Of a stretch of 48,553 bases of DNA, positions 10,326 through 20,757 are shown piece by piece; position 1 is the first letter of the stretch; each line of letters opens with the position of its first letter. The translations under genes and the position numbers were made by a program. The notes under the pieces are model-generated. The model was given only the letters and a program-made list of their open reading frames with translations, did no database searches and was not told the origin of the DNA. The stretch is from Didymella arachidicola (taxonomy: Eukaryota > Ascomycota > Dothideomycetes > Pleosporales > Didymellaceae): the NCBI GenBank assembly GCA_016630955.3, contig WOCF03000020.1, positions 1-48,553 on the forward strand, read 5' to 3'.

Positions 10326-10655
10326 CTGTGTTAACTTCTTAACTGTTAGCTACAACAACACAACTACACTACGTTAAGATAAGCAAAAAATTAGAGCATA
10401 AAAAGAGTGCTGATAGGCAGTTTCGAATAGTCTACCTAGGCCTTCCTGCTGTGCGGCTATAGTCGCGGATCTACTAATCCGGCGAAGGCCATAGGTAGAC
10501 GTATTATACAACGCCCACCTCTACTATCGCATCTTTCCAAACTACAATGGCTTCTTAGTACTAAACGTAGAAGCACAGCGCGTAATTCTGTATATAAACA
10601 AGTATATTTGTTGTTGTGCTAAGGTAATAGAGCACTAAAGGTGCAGAGTAAGAGA
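10326..10655. other. Convergent intergenic region with a long hairpin at 10430-10500
   Basis: No gene. The two transposon genes end on either side. At 10430-10500, GTCTACCTAGGCCTTC and GAAGGCCATAGGTAGAC form a long imperfect stem enclosing a smaller stem (CGGAT..ATCCG). The convergent position suggests transcription termination or 3'-end processing for both genes, but no function is shown. Confidence 0.55.
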
Positions 10656-11636
10656 CTACGCGGCATCAGCGCTTACATACCCACACTTCCTATACCATCT
10701 TCTGCAATCAATACTATAGCAACTATTAAGTATAGCAAGCTCTATAAAGAAGCGGAAGTCAAGCCACTCATCCTGCTGTTGATAGTGTCGCTTCATCCAA
10801 CTCTTTAGTACTTTAAAGGTCTTCTCAATCGGGTTGTAGTCAGGTGAGTATGGCGGGAGGTACTCTAGCTGTATGCCGAAGTCTCTACAGAGCTGTACTA
10901 TGGCCGGCAATCGATGGATAGAAGCGTTGTCCATAAGCAATACGTGATAACCAGCAACAAGGCGTGGCAGTAAGTCCTCCCGTAGGAACTCCTCCATTAT
11001 TTCACCAGTAATTGCGCCTTGAAAGATGCGGTGCGTGAGGTAGCCGTCCACTGTCATAGCTGGCAATAAGCTCCATCGCTCTGATCGTTTCATAGAGTAA
11101 CTAAACGATACTGAGCGGCCAACAGGACCCCAGCCATACTTGCGATCGCCAGTACGCTCATTGCAAGCGCTCTCATCTACCGCAACAATCTGCTCTGCTG
11201 TATAGTTCTGCTGGCACCGTGCCTGGAACACTCTCCGGAGGGCGTCTGATTGTTCTGCTGCTCTCTTTGACGCGACCTTCCGGCTGAATTTCATCCGTTT
11301 CAGCTCCCTCCAAACTAGACTGGTGCTCGCCTCAATGCTCCACTCCTCTAGCAGCCAGTCTTGTATCTCCTCCAAATACGCGTGCGGACGGCCAGCCAAG
11401 TATTCACGGAGCTGAGTCCTGTGTCGTTCTCGTAGTATAGTAGGTCGCTCTAACTTCCTACAAGCAGGCGCGTATGGCTGACCCCAGTACACCATATTCT
11501 GCCGCTTCTGTCGTATACAGGATCGCCATACGCCAGTCTCGGTATATATTTGGCTATCGTTGACGCCGGCGGCGATTCGATCAAGTACGGCTTCTAATAC
11601 AGGTGGCTCGAGTCTGTTACGGCTGGGGCGGAGCAT
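10656..11636 (-). CDS. Tc1/IS630-type transposase (DDE_3, DD34E)
   Basis: 326 codons from ATG 11636, uninterrupted. An N-terminal helix-turn-helix region (about residues 1-110) would bind the terminal repeats. The catalytic triad is visible: Asp in VDESACNER, Asp in LLMDNASIH and Glu in YNPIEKTF, with 34 residues between the last two, i.e. DD34E. The LPPYSPDYNPIE block is typical of Tc1/mariner and IS630 transposases, which cut and paste the element into TA sites. Length is normal. It lies convergent with the accessory gene. The nested pogo insertion is about 100 bp upstream of the ATG and may have displaced the promoter. Confidence 0.9.
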   Translation of the reverse strand: MLRPSRNRLEPPVLEAVLDRIAAGVNDSQIYTETGVWRSCIRQKRQNMVYWGQPYAPACRKLERPTILRERHRTQLREYLAGRPHAYLEEIQDWLLEEWSIEASTSLVWRELKRMKFSRKVASKRAAEQSDALRRVFQARCQQNYTAEQIVAVDESACNERTGDRKYGWGPVGRSVSFSYSMKRSERWSLLPAMTVDGYLTHRIFQGAITGEIMEEFLREDLLPRLVAGYHVLLMDNASIHRLPAIVQLCRDFGIQLEYLPPYSPDYNPIEKTFKVLKSWMKRHYQQQDEWLDFRFFIELAILNSCYSIDCRRWYRKCGYVSADAA

Positions 11637-11732
11637 TATAGTACGGCTACAACACCAAAAATTAATCGCAATAGCTGAATTACAGGTAAATATAAAGCTT
11701 CAAGATACGCTGTACTGCGTAGATAACTGCTA

Positions 11733-13596
11733 ACGTACATGTACAACGAGCGGACCGGTCAACGAGCGGGCCACTTTTGCCAAGACCACACCAAAACTCC
11801 CCCTATTATGGCCCAAAACACTACAAACTGGCGCTGCATAAGGCAAAACAAGCTGTAATATTACTAAGAGACCTCTTCTACAGCATTCTTGCACGTTCGC
11901 GCGTTGTGCCCACTCTCTCCGCACCGTCCACAGCGTCGTTGGGATGGTTCACCTCCTTCAGCCCGAACCTGCTTCTTTGCCTTCTTACCATCACTACGCG
12001 CGCTAAACTCCTGCAGAGCAGCTATCCGCTGGCCCTCTTCAACCGCAAGGCTTCCCTTAGCTTGAATACGCTTTCTTTTGTGCGATTTACGTCGCGTGGC
12101 GGCCTTATTAGCCGCTCGAAGCTCAGTAATCTCCTGTTGTGCCAAAACCAGCTTGTGCGCAATAATTGCTGCCCCCTTTGAGACCTTCTCAAACGCTTCA
12201 ACTATAGAGGTTGTTGAGCTATTAACATGCGTCTGAATCCTCTTCTTCACAAGCGTTGATTGCGACCCAAATTCCAGGGTATTGCTTGGGGTTTGCGACT
12301 GCCAGAGCGGGCTGTTTTGGGGGAGTGGTGGCGATGGGGTGCGCAGCTTCACATCCAGGGCCAATATGACGCGATCTGGGGCAAAGGGAGCCAATCCGGC
12401 CCCTCGGAACCCTCCTTGAATGTTGCTAGGGGTAATAGCTTTCTTGTGAGCCGCTACAAAGCATGGGAGGAACTCCTGCTTTGTAATGTGGTTGATCCGG
12501 TTGCGCATAAGCTCATTAACCTCAACCCCGTACGCCTTCTTCAGAGGGCCAAAACAACCCACATCAAGTGGCTGAAGGAGGTGCGATGAGTGCGGAGGCA
12601 TGCATAGGATCACAATCTTCTGATCCTTGCAGTATTGCGTGAATTCTGGAGTGTTGTGGCTCCCATGACCGTCAATAATCAGCAACCGGTGGCTGCCAAC
12701 AGTGCGCGCCTTTGTATACCTGTCAAAGTGCTTCAACCAGTCAAAACCAAGCTCATTGGTAGTCCAGCCGTTCTCAGAGATGGCAATACTCCAATCTTGG
12801 GGCAGGTTGTTGTCCTTGTACCAGCTGGACTGGTGTTGGCGGGCTTTGAAGATGATGTAGGGTGGAATAGCCCATCCTGTGGCATTAATGCCCTCAATGA
12901 CTGTTACCCACTCCCGGTTGCCTGGCTGGACCTGCTTTGCTCGTCCTAGTTTCTCTGCATCTGTTACAACAACTCCGGTGGATATCTGGCCCATCATGAA
13001 GCCTGTCTCGTCAAAGTTGTACGTGTCGTTGTCCTGGATGCCATACTTGACTTTGGTAGTAGCTACAAGGTTGAACCAGCCCTGTATAACCTCAGGGTCC
13101 TCGCAGAGGGCTCGCTTGTAGTCATACTTGCGATTAAAAACTGTTTTGAGCTCCTCCTGACGCGAAACAAACCTGCTGGCCCACCTTGGGCCAACAGGGG
13201 CCAAACTGCGCTCTTTCAGCAGAGAATTGGCCATATCAGCCACAAATTCAAGCCGGGGGGACTCTCCTCGCGTAACCAGCTCAAGTATGCGCATAACAAT
13301 CACCTGCTCCTCAGCGCTGGTTAGATTCCGTAAGTTGGCCATAATATTAACGCGTGAAGGTCGTCCAGCGCGTCGTTGGTGTAGTGTAGTTCGAGAGACG
13401 CTGTAGATAGCTGCAGCGCGTCGCTCTGAGAGATTCGCGTCTTGTTTGAGAGCTTGGAGCGCAAGCTGTATCTGACGCTCGTTTGACGCGTTAAACTGTA
13501 CTTGTTGTGGAGGCATTAGTGTAGGGAGGGAGTTTTGGTGTGGTCTTGGCAAAAGTGGCCCGCTCGTTGACCGGTCCGCTCGTTGTACATGTACGT
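11733..13596 (-). mobile_element. Fot1/pogo element nested in the Tc1-type element
   Basis: Starts and ends with inverted repeats of roughly 70 bp beginning ACGTACATGTACAACGAGCG, flanked by TA at 11731-11732 and 13597-13598. The repeat contains internal direct repeats of CGAGCGG(A/G)CC type. It holds a single intact transposase gene on the minus strand. Because it disrupts the Tc1-type element it is the younger of the two. Confidence 0.92.
11864..13516 (-). CDS. Fot1/pogo-type transposase with C-terminal CCHC zinc knuckle
   Basis: 550 codons. The frame is open from 13552 but the first ATG is at 13516, giving MPPQQVQF. Order: N-terminal psq-like helix-turn-helix (QLALQALKQDANLSERRAA), a CENP-B/Tc5-type DNA-binding region, then the DDE_1 core with NFDETGFMMG, LLIIDGHGSHNTPEF and HLLQPLDVGCF carrying the three acidic residues. 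A basic stretch (RRKSHKRKRIQ) and a CCHC knuckle (CGRCGESGHNARTC, C-x2-C-x4-H-x4-C) close the protein. Length and motifs are those of an active fungal pogo transposase. The knuckle is shared by the other copies in this window. Confidence 0.92.
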   Translation of the reverse strand: MPPQQVQFNASNERQIQLALQALKQDANLSERRAAAIYSVSRTTLHQRRAGRPSRVNIMANLRNLTSAEEQVIVMRILELVTRGESPRLEFVADMANSLLKERSLAPVGPRWASRFVSRQEELKTVFNRKYDYKRALCEDPEVIQGWFNLVATTKVKYGIQDNDTYNFDETGFMMGQISTGVVVTDAEKLGRAKQVQPGNREWVTVIEGINATGWAIPPYIIFKARQHQSSWYKDNNLPQDWSIAISENGWTTNELGFDWLKHFDRYTKARTVGSHRLLIIDGHGSHNTPEFTQYCKDQKIVILCMPPHSSHLLQPLDVGCFGPLKKAYGVEVNELMRNRINHITKQEFLPCFVAAHKKAITPSNIQGGFRGAGLAPFAPDRVILALDVKLRTPSPPLPQNSPLWQSQTPSNTLEFGSQSTLVKKRIQTHVNSSTTSIVEAFEKVSKGAAIIAHKLVLAQQEITELRAANKAATRRKSHKRKRIQAKGSLAVEEGQRIAALQEFSARSDGKKAKKQVRAEGGEPSQRRCGRCGESGHNARTCKNAVEEVS

Positions 13597-13654
13597 TATT
13601 CTCTATTATTGACGTTTTCCCATACTAAAACGTCTGTGCGCGGAAACGCCAAAC

Positions 13655-13684
13655 CATCACCTGGTGGGTTCAACATTTCGAAAA
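13655..13684 (-). repeat. Right terminal inverted repeat of the Tc1-type element
   Basis: Reverse complement of 8434-8463 with one mismatch, followed by TA at 13685-13686. Confidence 0.85.
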
Positions 13685-13686
13685 TA

Positions 13687-14225
13687 ACCCATATAGGTAT
13701 GTAGAGAAACGACCGGTTTGACCAATCGTTAGACCTGAGCGGCACTGTCGTTCCCAAGAAAGCATGTATCCCGAGATGCGTGATTGTACGATAGCCGGCA
13801 AGTCTATTCTACAGATTACTGTAAATCCAGGAGGCATGGGTCCAAGAGCGTTCCATCTAGGTATAGTGAGCAGGAATCGGTTCTTTGATCATTGCGTAGC
13901 AGCATCCAGCATCACCGGGCATACTCGAGAACACGCTTACGCCCTAGCGTGAGTTCCGGAAAGCCAGTGCTATGTGTATATACGAAATGCAGGCGGGCAT
14001 CAACGTACGAGGCAGTCGTCCAGGGTGGGGAGATAGCAAGGCGGACAAATGAGTGGGTAGAGATGCTGTGTACCACCAACTATGGTGGCATCTTCCTGAC
14101 CGCAACAAGGTGACTAGGAAGCTGGGGACACTATTTAGAAGTGGACATCGCATCACGCTTTACTCAATTGCCAAACAACAGCAATTAGTCTCGCGACCTA
14201 TCCTTCGCTATTTTACCACAAAAAA
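13687..14225. other. Intergenic region; possible upstream part of the interrupted membrane-protein gene
   Basis: On the minus strand 13890-13687 is open in the frame that continues across the transposon into the PTH11-like fragment, ending in TYLYGL before the insertion. The rest (about 13900-14225) shows no gene and is presumably the promoter of the FAD oxidase. Confidence 0.35.
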
Positions 14226-15736
14226 ATGACTGCCACGACCTCCGGCTTGACCCCTTCGTCTGAGGGCTACGAAGATATTCGCCGGAAGTTCTTCACGCAG
14301 CGCGTGCCAGACACCAAACCAGCCGAAATCTACAAGCCCTCTACAACCGCTCAAGTGAAGGCAATCATGACAGACGCCAAGCATCGTGGTCTCAAGGTCG
14401 GAGTTCGCTCAGGTGGCCACATTTTTTCATGCGCATCGCTTGTCGAAGGCGGTATACTCATCGACACGAAGAGTCTCAACAAGACGATAGAGTATGACAG
14501 CCGTACCCAAATCGCATCATTCAGCCCCGGACACACGGTTGAGGAGCTGGCAACCGAATTCGCAACCCTCAAGCGATTCTTCCCTTGGGGCCATAACCCA
14601 CGCGTTGGTACCGGTGGATTCTTACTTGCTGGCGGCCAGGGATGCTTCGCACGCGGGTGGGGCTACACTAGCGCCACCTGGGTGACGCAGCTCGAGGTAG
14701 TGACTGCGGGTGGGGAGGTAACGATATGCAGCAAAACGGAAAATCCGGACCTATTTTGGGCTGCGCCGGGTAGCGGAATTGGCTTTTTCGGCGTCATTAC
14801 CAGGGTGTGGGCCAAAACGATTCCCATGCGGAAAATATACGACAGAACAATCATCATTGACTCGACTGACATTTTCAAGCCGCTGCTGAAATGGGTCATG
14901 CAGGCGTCAGAGAAGGTTCCAAAATATGGTGTAGAACTCTTCTTCGTCACCTTTAGGTCTGACATGGATCAGCCGGGAGATGGCGAGGATGTCAAGGATG
15001 CGCGGGTCATGTTCGTAATCAACGAGACGATCTATGCCGACTCTTTGGAAGAGGCCAAAGTGCTTGCGAGTCCATGGGAGAGTCTCCCGGACGAATTCGC
15101 GAAGTTCAAGGTGGAGGACGTGCCTGTGACCGAGCGGACCTGGCCAGAACTGTGGGCATTGCAGGAAAGGTTCCAGCCTGAGGGCGTGCGCTGGAACGTG
15201 GACAGTATTATGACAGACCCTAAAGTGAATTTGGATCAGGTATGAGTAATGCCCCCGATAGGGCTGGATGCAAGGCTAACAGGGTCGCAGCTGATTGATG
15301 CCGTCACACCGGCCTTGTACGAGCTGCCGACACGGCTAACAACGGGGACGATCTGCCCACTCGATTACTACCCGGACGAGGCGGACCAAGCGCTTAGCCT
15401 TCCGCAGAAGTGTTACGTGGCTGCGAATAACTGCTGGCGAGATCCTTCGCTTGATGAAGCCAACGACAAGTGGATACGCCGCGTTTTCAAACAGGCGGCC
15501 CCAGTCAGCTGTGGCATATACATAGCGGATTTCAATGTGCAACAGCGGAATACCAAGGTGAGTTCAAGATGCGGTGTATCGCATGTACGATCGGTCGAAG
15601 CCGGACTCACAAGGGGCAGGTCATGACCGATTCAGCATTAGCTAAATGGATGCGGATTAGGGCAGAGTGGGATCCCCAGGATACGTTTGTGGGGTACAAG
15701 ACCTTTACCCCGCAGTTATCAGCCGCTAAACTGTGA
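14226..15736 (+). CDS. BBE-type FAD-linked oxidoreductase, three exons
   Basis: Exons 14226-15239, 15291-15557 and 15620-15736 join in phase 0 to about 465 residues. Intron 1 (51 nt) has GTATGA, GCTAAC and GCAG; intron 2 (62 nt) has GTGAGT, a CTCAC branch-like site and GGCAG. The protein is a PCMH/VAO-fold flavoenzyme. RSGGH (61-65) holds the His used for covalent FAD attachment; GTGGFLLAGGQG and the GSGIGFFGVIT block line the FAD site; the C-terminal EWDPQDTF is typical of the BBE domain. The second covalent Cys of bicovalent members appears absent. No signal peptide is seen, so it is probably intracellular. Such enzymes occur in secondary-metabolite clusters; substrate unknown. Confidence 0.85.
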
Positions 15737-16403
15737 GGTTTACAATGTGTAGCTTGCTGGCCAATCACCCAACCACCAGGGATGCTATCGTAAGCATGCA
15801 TACGACTGCTGGGATTCACGTGGCTTCACATGTGGGTTTCACATAGCTTCACATGTTGTCGTGAAGCTGCACCCACAACTTCCAATCTGAAAAGGCAGTG
15901 ATGTACTATGTAGTTTTCCAGAGTCAATAGATCCTTGTTTTGACATTCTTACCACGCGTTAATTGAGTGAGTTGCACCCTCCTACACTAACCTGGGAAAC
16001 TTCAAGCTAGGGTGCCTGTCCTTTCGACTCTTGTGATCTCTCTCCGTGGCTTCCGGCCTCCATGACCTTGTACCGGCTCTTCTGCCTAGCGACAGCTTGG
16101 CAGCTTGCCCATAGAGGGGCCAATGATTGAACAGCCAGTAGCGCAGAGGGCAAATAAGAAACAACAACTTTACTGTACTGTGGGGAACCCGCAGCAGGGA
16201 TCAGGGGCAGATGGTGCTCTTGTAGGGAAGACTCGCAGCCGGTAGAAGTCTTACCCCGCGGTATGTAAACCGCCAGCCCCGAGACCAACACTGTTCCAGC
16301 TGCTTTCACCAAGTCTTTCCCCTCTAGACATGTCCTACCCATATCCGGTGCGAGTGTGCATTTAACGCTGTCCAGCTAACAACAGACGACCTCGTCCAGG
16401 ACC
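15737..16403. other. Intergenic region upstream of the C2H2 regulator
   Basis: No gene I can support. At 15823-15833 and 15846-15856 GCTTCACATGT occurs twice, with an inverted GTGAAGC following at 15861-15867, a possible regulator site. An open minus-strand frame at 16007-16342 has no recognisable domain and is probably chance. Confidence 0.4.
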
Positions 16404-18881
16404 ATGACAGCAATGTTCACCTGCCCTGAGTGCCAGGTCGTTTTCAGCCGATCTGCGCACTTACGCCGGCATCAGAGGACGCATCGTGCTGAGAAGCCCT
16501 ACAACTGTGCCTTGTGCGGCGTTGTCTCGTCGCGTAAAGATGTCATCGTCCGGCACACACGCAACTTCCATCCAGGAGCTGTCCAAGGAAAGAGGGCACC
16601 CGCTGTAAAAAGCACAACCTCAGCTGCCACTGAATCAACGACGGCTGCTACTAAAGCAACGACGGCTGCTACAGCAACGACGGCAGCTACAGCAACGACG
16701 GCAGATACAGCAATGACGGCAGCTACAGCAACGACTGTGGTTGCGTCAACGGCGGTAGCTGCAACAACAACCAGCCCAACTACCGAGCGGGTGCCAGACA
16801 GCTCACAGCCACAGCAGACCCAACAGACGCAGCAGCCTACACCACAAGCTCCCTCGCCCAGTGTTCGAGCGCGGACGTCTACAGTGTCCACTAGCTCCAC
16901 CTCTCGCTCCCCTCGGTCACCTGCGCCGTCTCATCTGAGCGCGCAGTTCCACGACTGGGCCAATCTGGGACTGGCATCGCCACCCGTTTTTGATCCCATG
17001 GATGCCATGCCCGGTGTGTCGCTCGACTATCCCGCAGACTTCAATCTGTTTGAGCTTCTCGTACCTGCGACGTCCACCGACACCTCACTCGACCCTCTGC
17101 TTGCGCCTCTCACAGCGCTGCCCACTGACACACGCACGAATTCACACTTCTCGATCTCCGCCCACGACGACTATTCGCTGGCACGCGCCAACATCCAGCT
17201 CTTCGGTATCTGCCAATCCTCCACGCCCTTTGCCTTCCCCTCCAAGACTGCCGCCAATCGGTTTGTGAATGCCTTCTCCACGCATATGGCGAAACACGTG
17301 CCTATTGTGCACATCCCTACCTTCTCAACTTCCACAGTTGCCTGTAAGCGCTACTCTGGCAGATTATCTCGATATTGTTCTAACAATCAACAGCGCCATT
17401 GCTCATTGAAATTATGGCTTGCGGTGCCCTGTATCTGTGTGAGCGTACCACCGCTACCAGGTTGCATGCGGCTGCCGGTCAACTCATGTTTCAGGTGTTT
17501 CACCCCTAATACCTTTTCTTCCTGTGCCCACTAATGCAATACTCCAGTTCGAGCATAGCGGCCAAGACGAAATGGACGACACATTCAATTTATGGACGCT
17601 ACAAACGTACCTGCTCATGAGCTACTTTGACGCCTACGCATCAACTGCTTATGTCCAGAGACGTGTCACAAGTGCGTTCTCGCACGTTATCCAGGTTCTT
17701 GCCTCAACAATTCGTGATTCGTGTACTAGGGCTAACGCGTCTTATAGCTCTCCCGGACCGCTATCAAAACCATCAGTAAAGCTCCTGCACGGACGTATCG
17801 AGATTGGGTCTATCAAGAGACTCTGAACAGGTAGATATTATGCATATCTCAATAGAGTACCTCAGCTCATAAAAGCTTCTAGGTGTATTGCCCTCACTAT
17901 TCAGCTCGGTGCAGCATTAGCCTCCACTAGCAGCGATCACTGCTCCACAACTTTCGCCACGGATGTCTCATTTCTCTTGCCATCAGATGAAACACTCTGG
18001 TGCCAGCACGAGGCAGATTGGAAACCTCCTCTTCAACCACCGGACAATCTACAGGTGTTGAATTGCATAATGGGCGGACGGGAACCACTTGCCGCTATCA
18101 GTGTCTTGGGGCTTGTCACTACAGTTTCATCGGTACTGTGGCGCGTCTGCTTGTTGGAGGTCTCTGAAAGTTCGCATGAATTGAGATCGCAATTGGATCT
18201 GATCAACAAACTTGAAAACGCCATCCAGGTCCTCGATACGATATTTGAAGACCAGTCGAGTGACTGCGAGCGGACTTACCCGTCACGAAGTCCACTTCTC
18301 ATCTCTGGCAAAGCCTCACTAGATTCGATATTGTATCATCTCTACGGGAGCAAAACCCTGTCAAACCTCAAACGACAGCTCGAAAATTCAGACATAATCG
18401 ACAGCGGTTTCGAGGTGACGACGGACTGCTTGGAAGGGGTTCGCTCCTCAAAGCTAGACAAGGCTTTACTTCGCGCTGCAAAAGCGCTGAACACGGACTG
18501 TCAGTCTGGCGTGTATTATATCCAAAAAATGGCTCCGCATTCTATGGGCCCTACATGCGCTATATCCTGTTATGAAGCCGGTATGCACTGCCACCGTTCC
18601 CACGCTGTCCATTCAGTCCCAAAGTCTGCTATTTTGTCTCGAATCGTTCAAACTAACATGTGCATTCAGCACTACTGTTATATTGGTATCTCAGAAGCAG
18701 AGATACCTTGCAACCAACCCTGGATTACGCAAAGCTCGATCAGCTCGTCGAAGAGAGCCTTGTCGAGACGATGGGCTTAGCAGGTATGGAAACATGCTGC
18801 GGAGCGGCTTTACCTCTCCTGGTTTCTGCAGAACTGCTCTCTGATGGGTCGGTCTGGCAATGTAAGCTTTCTTCAGCTTAA
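16404..18881 (+). CDS. C2H2 zinc-finger / Fungal_trans transcription factor, six exons
   Basis: Exons 16404-17343, 17394-17494, 17548-17694, 17748-17830, 17883-18580 and 18670-18881 splice in frame to about 726 residues. Most introns are 50-53 nt with TAAC or TAAT branch sites before AG; the last is 89 nt with ACTAAC. Two C2H2 fingers lie at the start (CPEC..HLRRHQRTH and CALC..HTRNFH). A low-complexity Thr/Ala tract (ATTAATATTA type) and Gln/Pro/Ser-rich linker follow, then a Fungal_trans-like domain from about residue 290 (THMAKHVPIVHIPTF, ALYLCERTTATRLHAAAGQL, LMSYFDAYAS). It is probably a nuclear activator or repressor; its neighbour, the FAD oxidase, is a candidate target by position only. 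Donor GTTCTT of intron 3 is weak, so that junction is least certain. Confidence 0.82.
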
Positions 18882-19287
18882 ATAGCAGGTGTCCACTCTA
18901 ACAGAGGCCTAGGGCCAACTGCTGTGTCGAAGAAGTTGAAAAGCCTCACTAATCCTCTATCTGGAACGGTCTTTTCAAACGAGATACAGGTCTAAAGGAT
19001 GTTTAAGTTGGTTGTTGCATGGCGCCAGCGCACTGTGCCACCAATTTTATTATTACCTAGAGCGCTTAGCTTGACATGGAAAGTCGTGTTCGCTCCCTGA
19101 GTCTATTACCTTTTGTTGCTCTTAGTATGCGTAGCTCTGCAATCGCCGTTTCGCAGGCCTATTTTGGCTTGTTTATCTGCATGCAGTAGCTGCTAGGAGG
19201 GATTTTAGTAATAGAATAATCCGAATTTACTATTACAATAAGCTCGGCTATATAGTGTTCGGCCGTATATAATAATTAGCTACTCTA
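18882..19287. other. Intergenic, increasingly AT-rich
   Basis: No gene recognised between the regulator stop and the pogo element whose left repeat begins at 19288 after TA. Confidence 0.4.
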
Positions 19288-20757
19288 ACGTACACAACGG
19301 GCGAGCGGAACACACGGGCGAGCGAAACACTTTTGCCAAGACCCCACCAAATCTTACCCCATTATGGCCTAAAACACCACAAACTAGCGCTGCACAAGGC
19401 AAAGCAAGCTATAATATTACTTAGAAACCTCTTTTACTTCATTCTTGCAAGTTTGCGCATTGTGCCCGCCCTCTCCGCACCGTCCACAGCGTCGTTGGGA
19501 TGGTTCACCTCCTTCAGCGCGCACCTGCTTCTTTGCCCTCTTACCATCACCACGCGCGCCAAACTCCTGTAGAGCAGTCAACCGCTGGCCTTCTTCAACT
19601 GCAAGGCTTCCCTCAGCTTAAATACGCTTTCTTTTGTGCGATTTACGTCGCGTGGCGGCTTCATTGGCTGCTCGAAGCTCAGCGTTCTCTTGTTGTGCTA
19701 AAACCAGCTTGTGCGCAACAATTGCTGCCCCCTTTGCGTAGTGCTCAAGCGCGCTTAGCACAGAATCTGGTGAGCTGCCCTGCTGCTTCTTATACTTCTC
19801 TCAAATTAAAGCTAATTGCGACCCAAATTCTAGGGTATTGCTTGGGGTTTGCAACTGCCAGGGCTCGTTGTTTGTAGGGAGTGGTGGTGATGGAGTGCGC
19901 AGCTTCACATCAAGGGTTGATATGACCCGTTCTGGGTCAAAAGGGACCAGTCCAGCGCCTCAGAACCCTCCCTAGATGTTGCTAGGGGTAATGGCTTTCT
20001 TGTAAGCCGCTTTAAAGCATTGCAGGAACTCCTGCTTTGTAAGGTAGTTAGTCCGGTTGCGCATAAGCTTATTCACCTTAACTCTGTACGCCTTCTTCAG
20101 AGGGCCAAAACAACCTACGTTAAGTGGCTGCAGGAGGTGCGACGAGTGCGCAGGCATGCATAGGGTTACAATCTTCTGATCCTTGCAGTATTGCGTGAAT
20201 TCTGCAGAGTTGTGGCTCCTATGACCGTCAATAATCAGCATGCGGGAGGTACCAAGAGTGCGCGCCTTTGTATGCCTGTTAAAGTGCTTCAACCAGTCAA
20301 AACTAAGCTTGTTAGTAGTCTAGCCGTTCTTAGAGATAGCAATAGTCTAATCTTAGGGCAAATCGTTGTCCTTATACTAGCTGGACTAGTTTTAGCAGGC
20401 TTTAAAGATAATATAGGGCGGAATAGCCTATCCTATAATATTAATGCTCTTAATAACTATTACCTACTCCTAGTTGCCTATCTAGACCTACTTTACTTAT
20501 CCTAGCTTCTCTACATCTATAATAATAACTTTAGTAGATATTTAGCCTATTATAAAGCCTATCTTATTAAAGTTATACGTGTTATTATTCTAGATACTAT
20601 ACTTAGCTTTAGTATAGGCTATAAGATTAAACTAGCTCTATATAACCTTAGGATCCTTATAAAGGGCTTACTTATAGTTGTACTTATAATTAAAGACTAT
20701 TTTAAGCTTCTCTTAACGTAAAATAAACCTGCTAGCCTACCTTAGGCTAATAGGGGC
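19288..20757 (-). mobile_element. Truncated, partly RIP-mutated Fot1/pogo element
   Basis: Begins after TA (19286-19287) with ACGTACACAACGGGCGAGCG, a pogo-type terminal repeat with CACTTTTGCCAAGACC as in the other copies. It contains the 3' two-thirds of a minus-strand transposase gene and is cut at 20758 by the Gypsy LTR; the other end is not found next to the far LTR. The left kilobase is close to the intact copies while about 20320-20757 is densely C-to-T/G-to-A changed. Confidence 0.85.
19400..20757 (-). pseudogene. Pogo transposase remnant
   Basis: Codes in pieces for the same protein as the intact copies: the DDE region survives at 19972-20292 (LIIDGHRSHNSAEF, HLLQPLNVGCF, where the catalytic Asp codon has become Asn), the knuckle region lies near 19440-19480, and the N-terminal part is destroyed or missing. 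It has many stops on the right side. Asp to Asn fits a G-to-A transition. Confidence 0.85.

Larger units (their letters stand above)
8434..13684. mobile_element. Tc1/IS630-type DNA transposon with an accessory gene, carrying a nested pogo element
   Basis: Terminal inverted repeats of about 30 bp (starting TTTTCGAAATGTTGAACCC; one mismatch) lie at 8434-8463 and 13655-13684, each flanked by TA (8432-8433 and 13685-13686), the duplication expected of Tc1/mariner elements. Inside are a 568-aa accessory protein (plus) and a 326-aa DD34E transposase (minus), convergent. A complete pogo element of 1864 bp sits between the transposase start and the right repeat. Without it the element is about 3.4 kb, long for a Tc1 element. 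Both reading frames are intact, so it may be young. Confidence 0.8.

Noticed and set aside
10430..10500. tRNA gene
   Set aside because: Length 71 and a 7-bp end stem look tRNA-like, but there is no T-arm or T-loop; it folds as one long hairpin.
16007..16342. Minus-strand 111-codon frame
   Set aside because: No domain, no splice context, no supporting neighbour.
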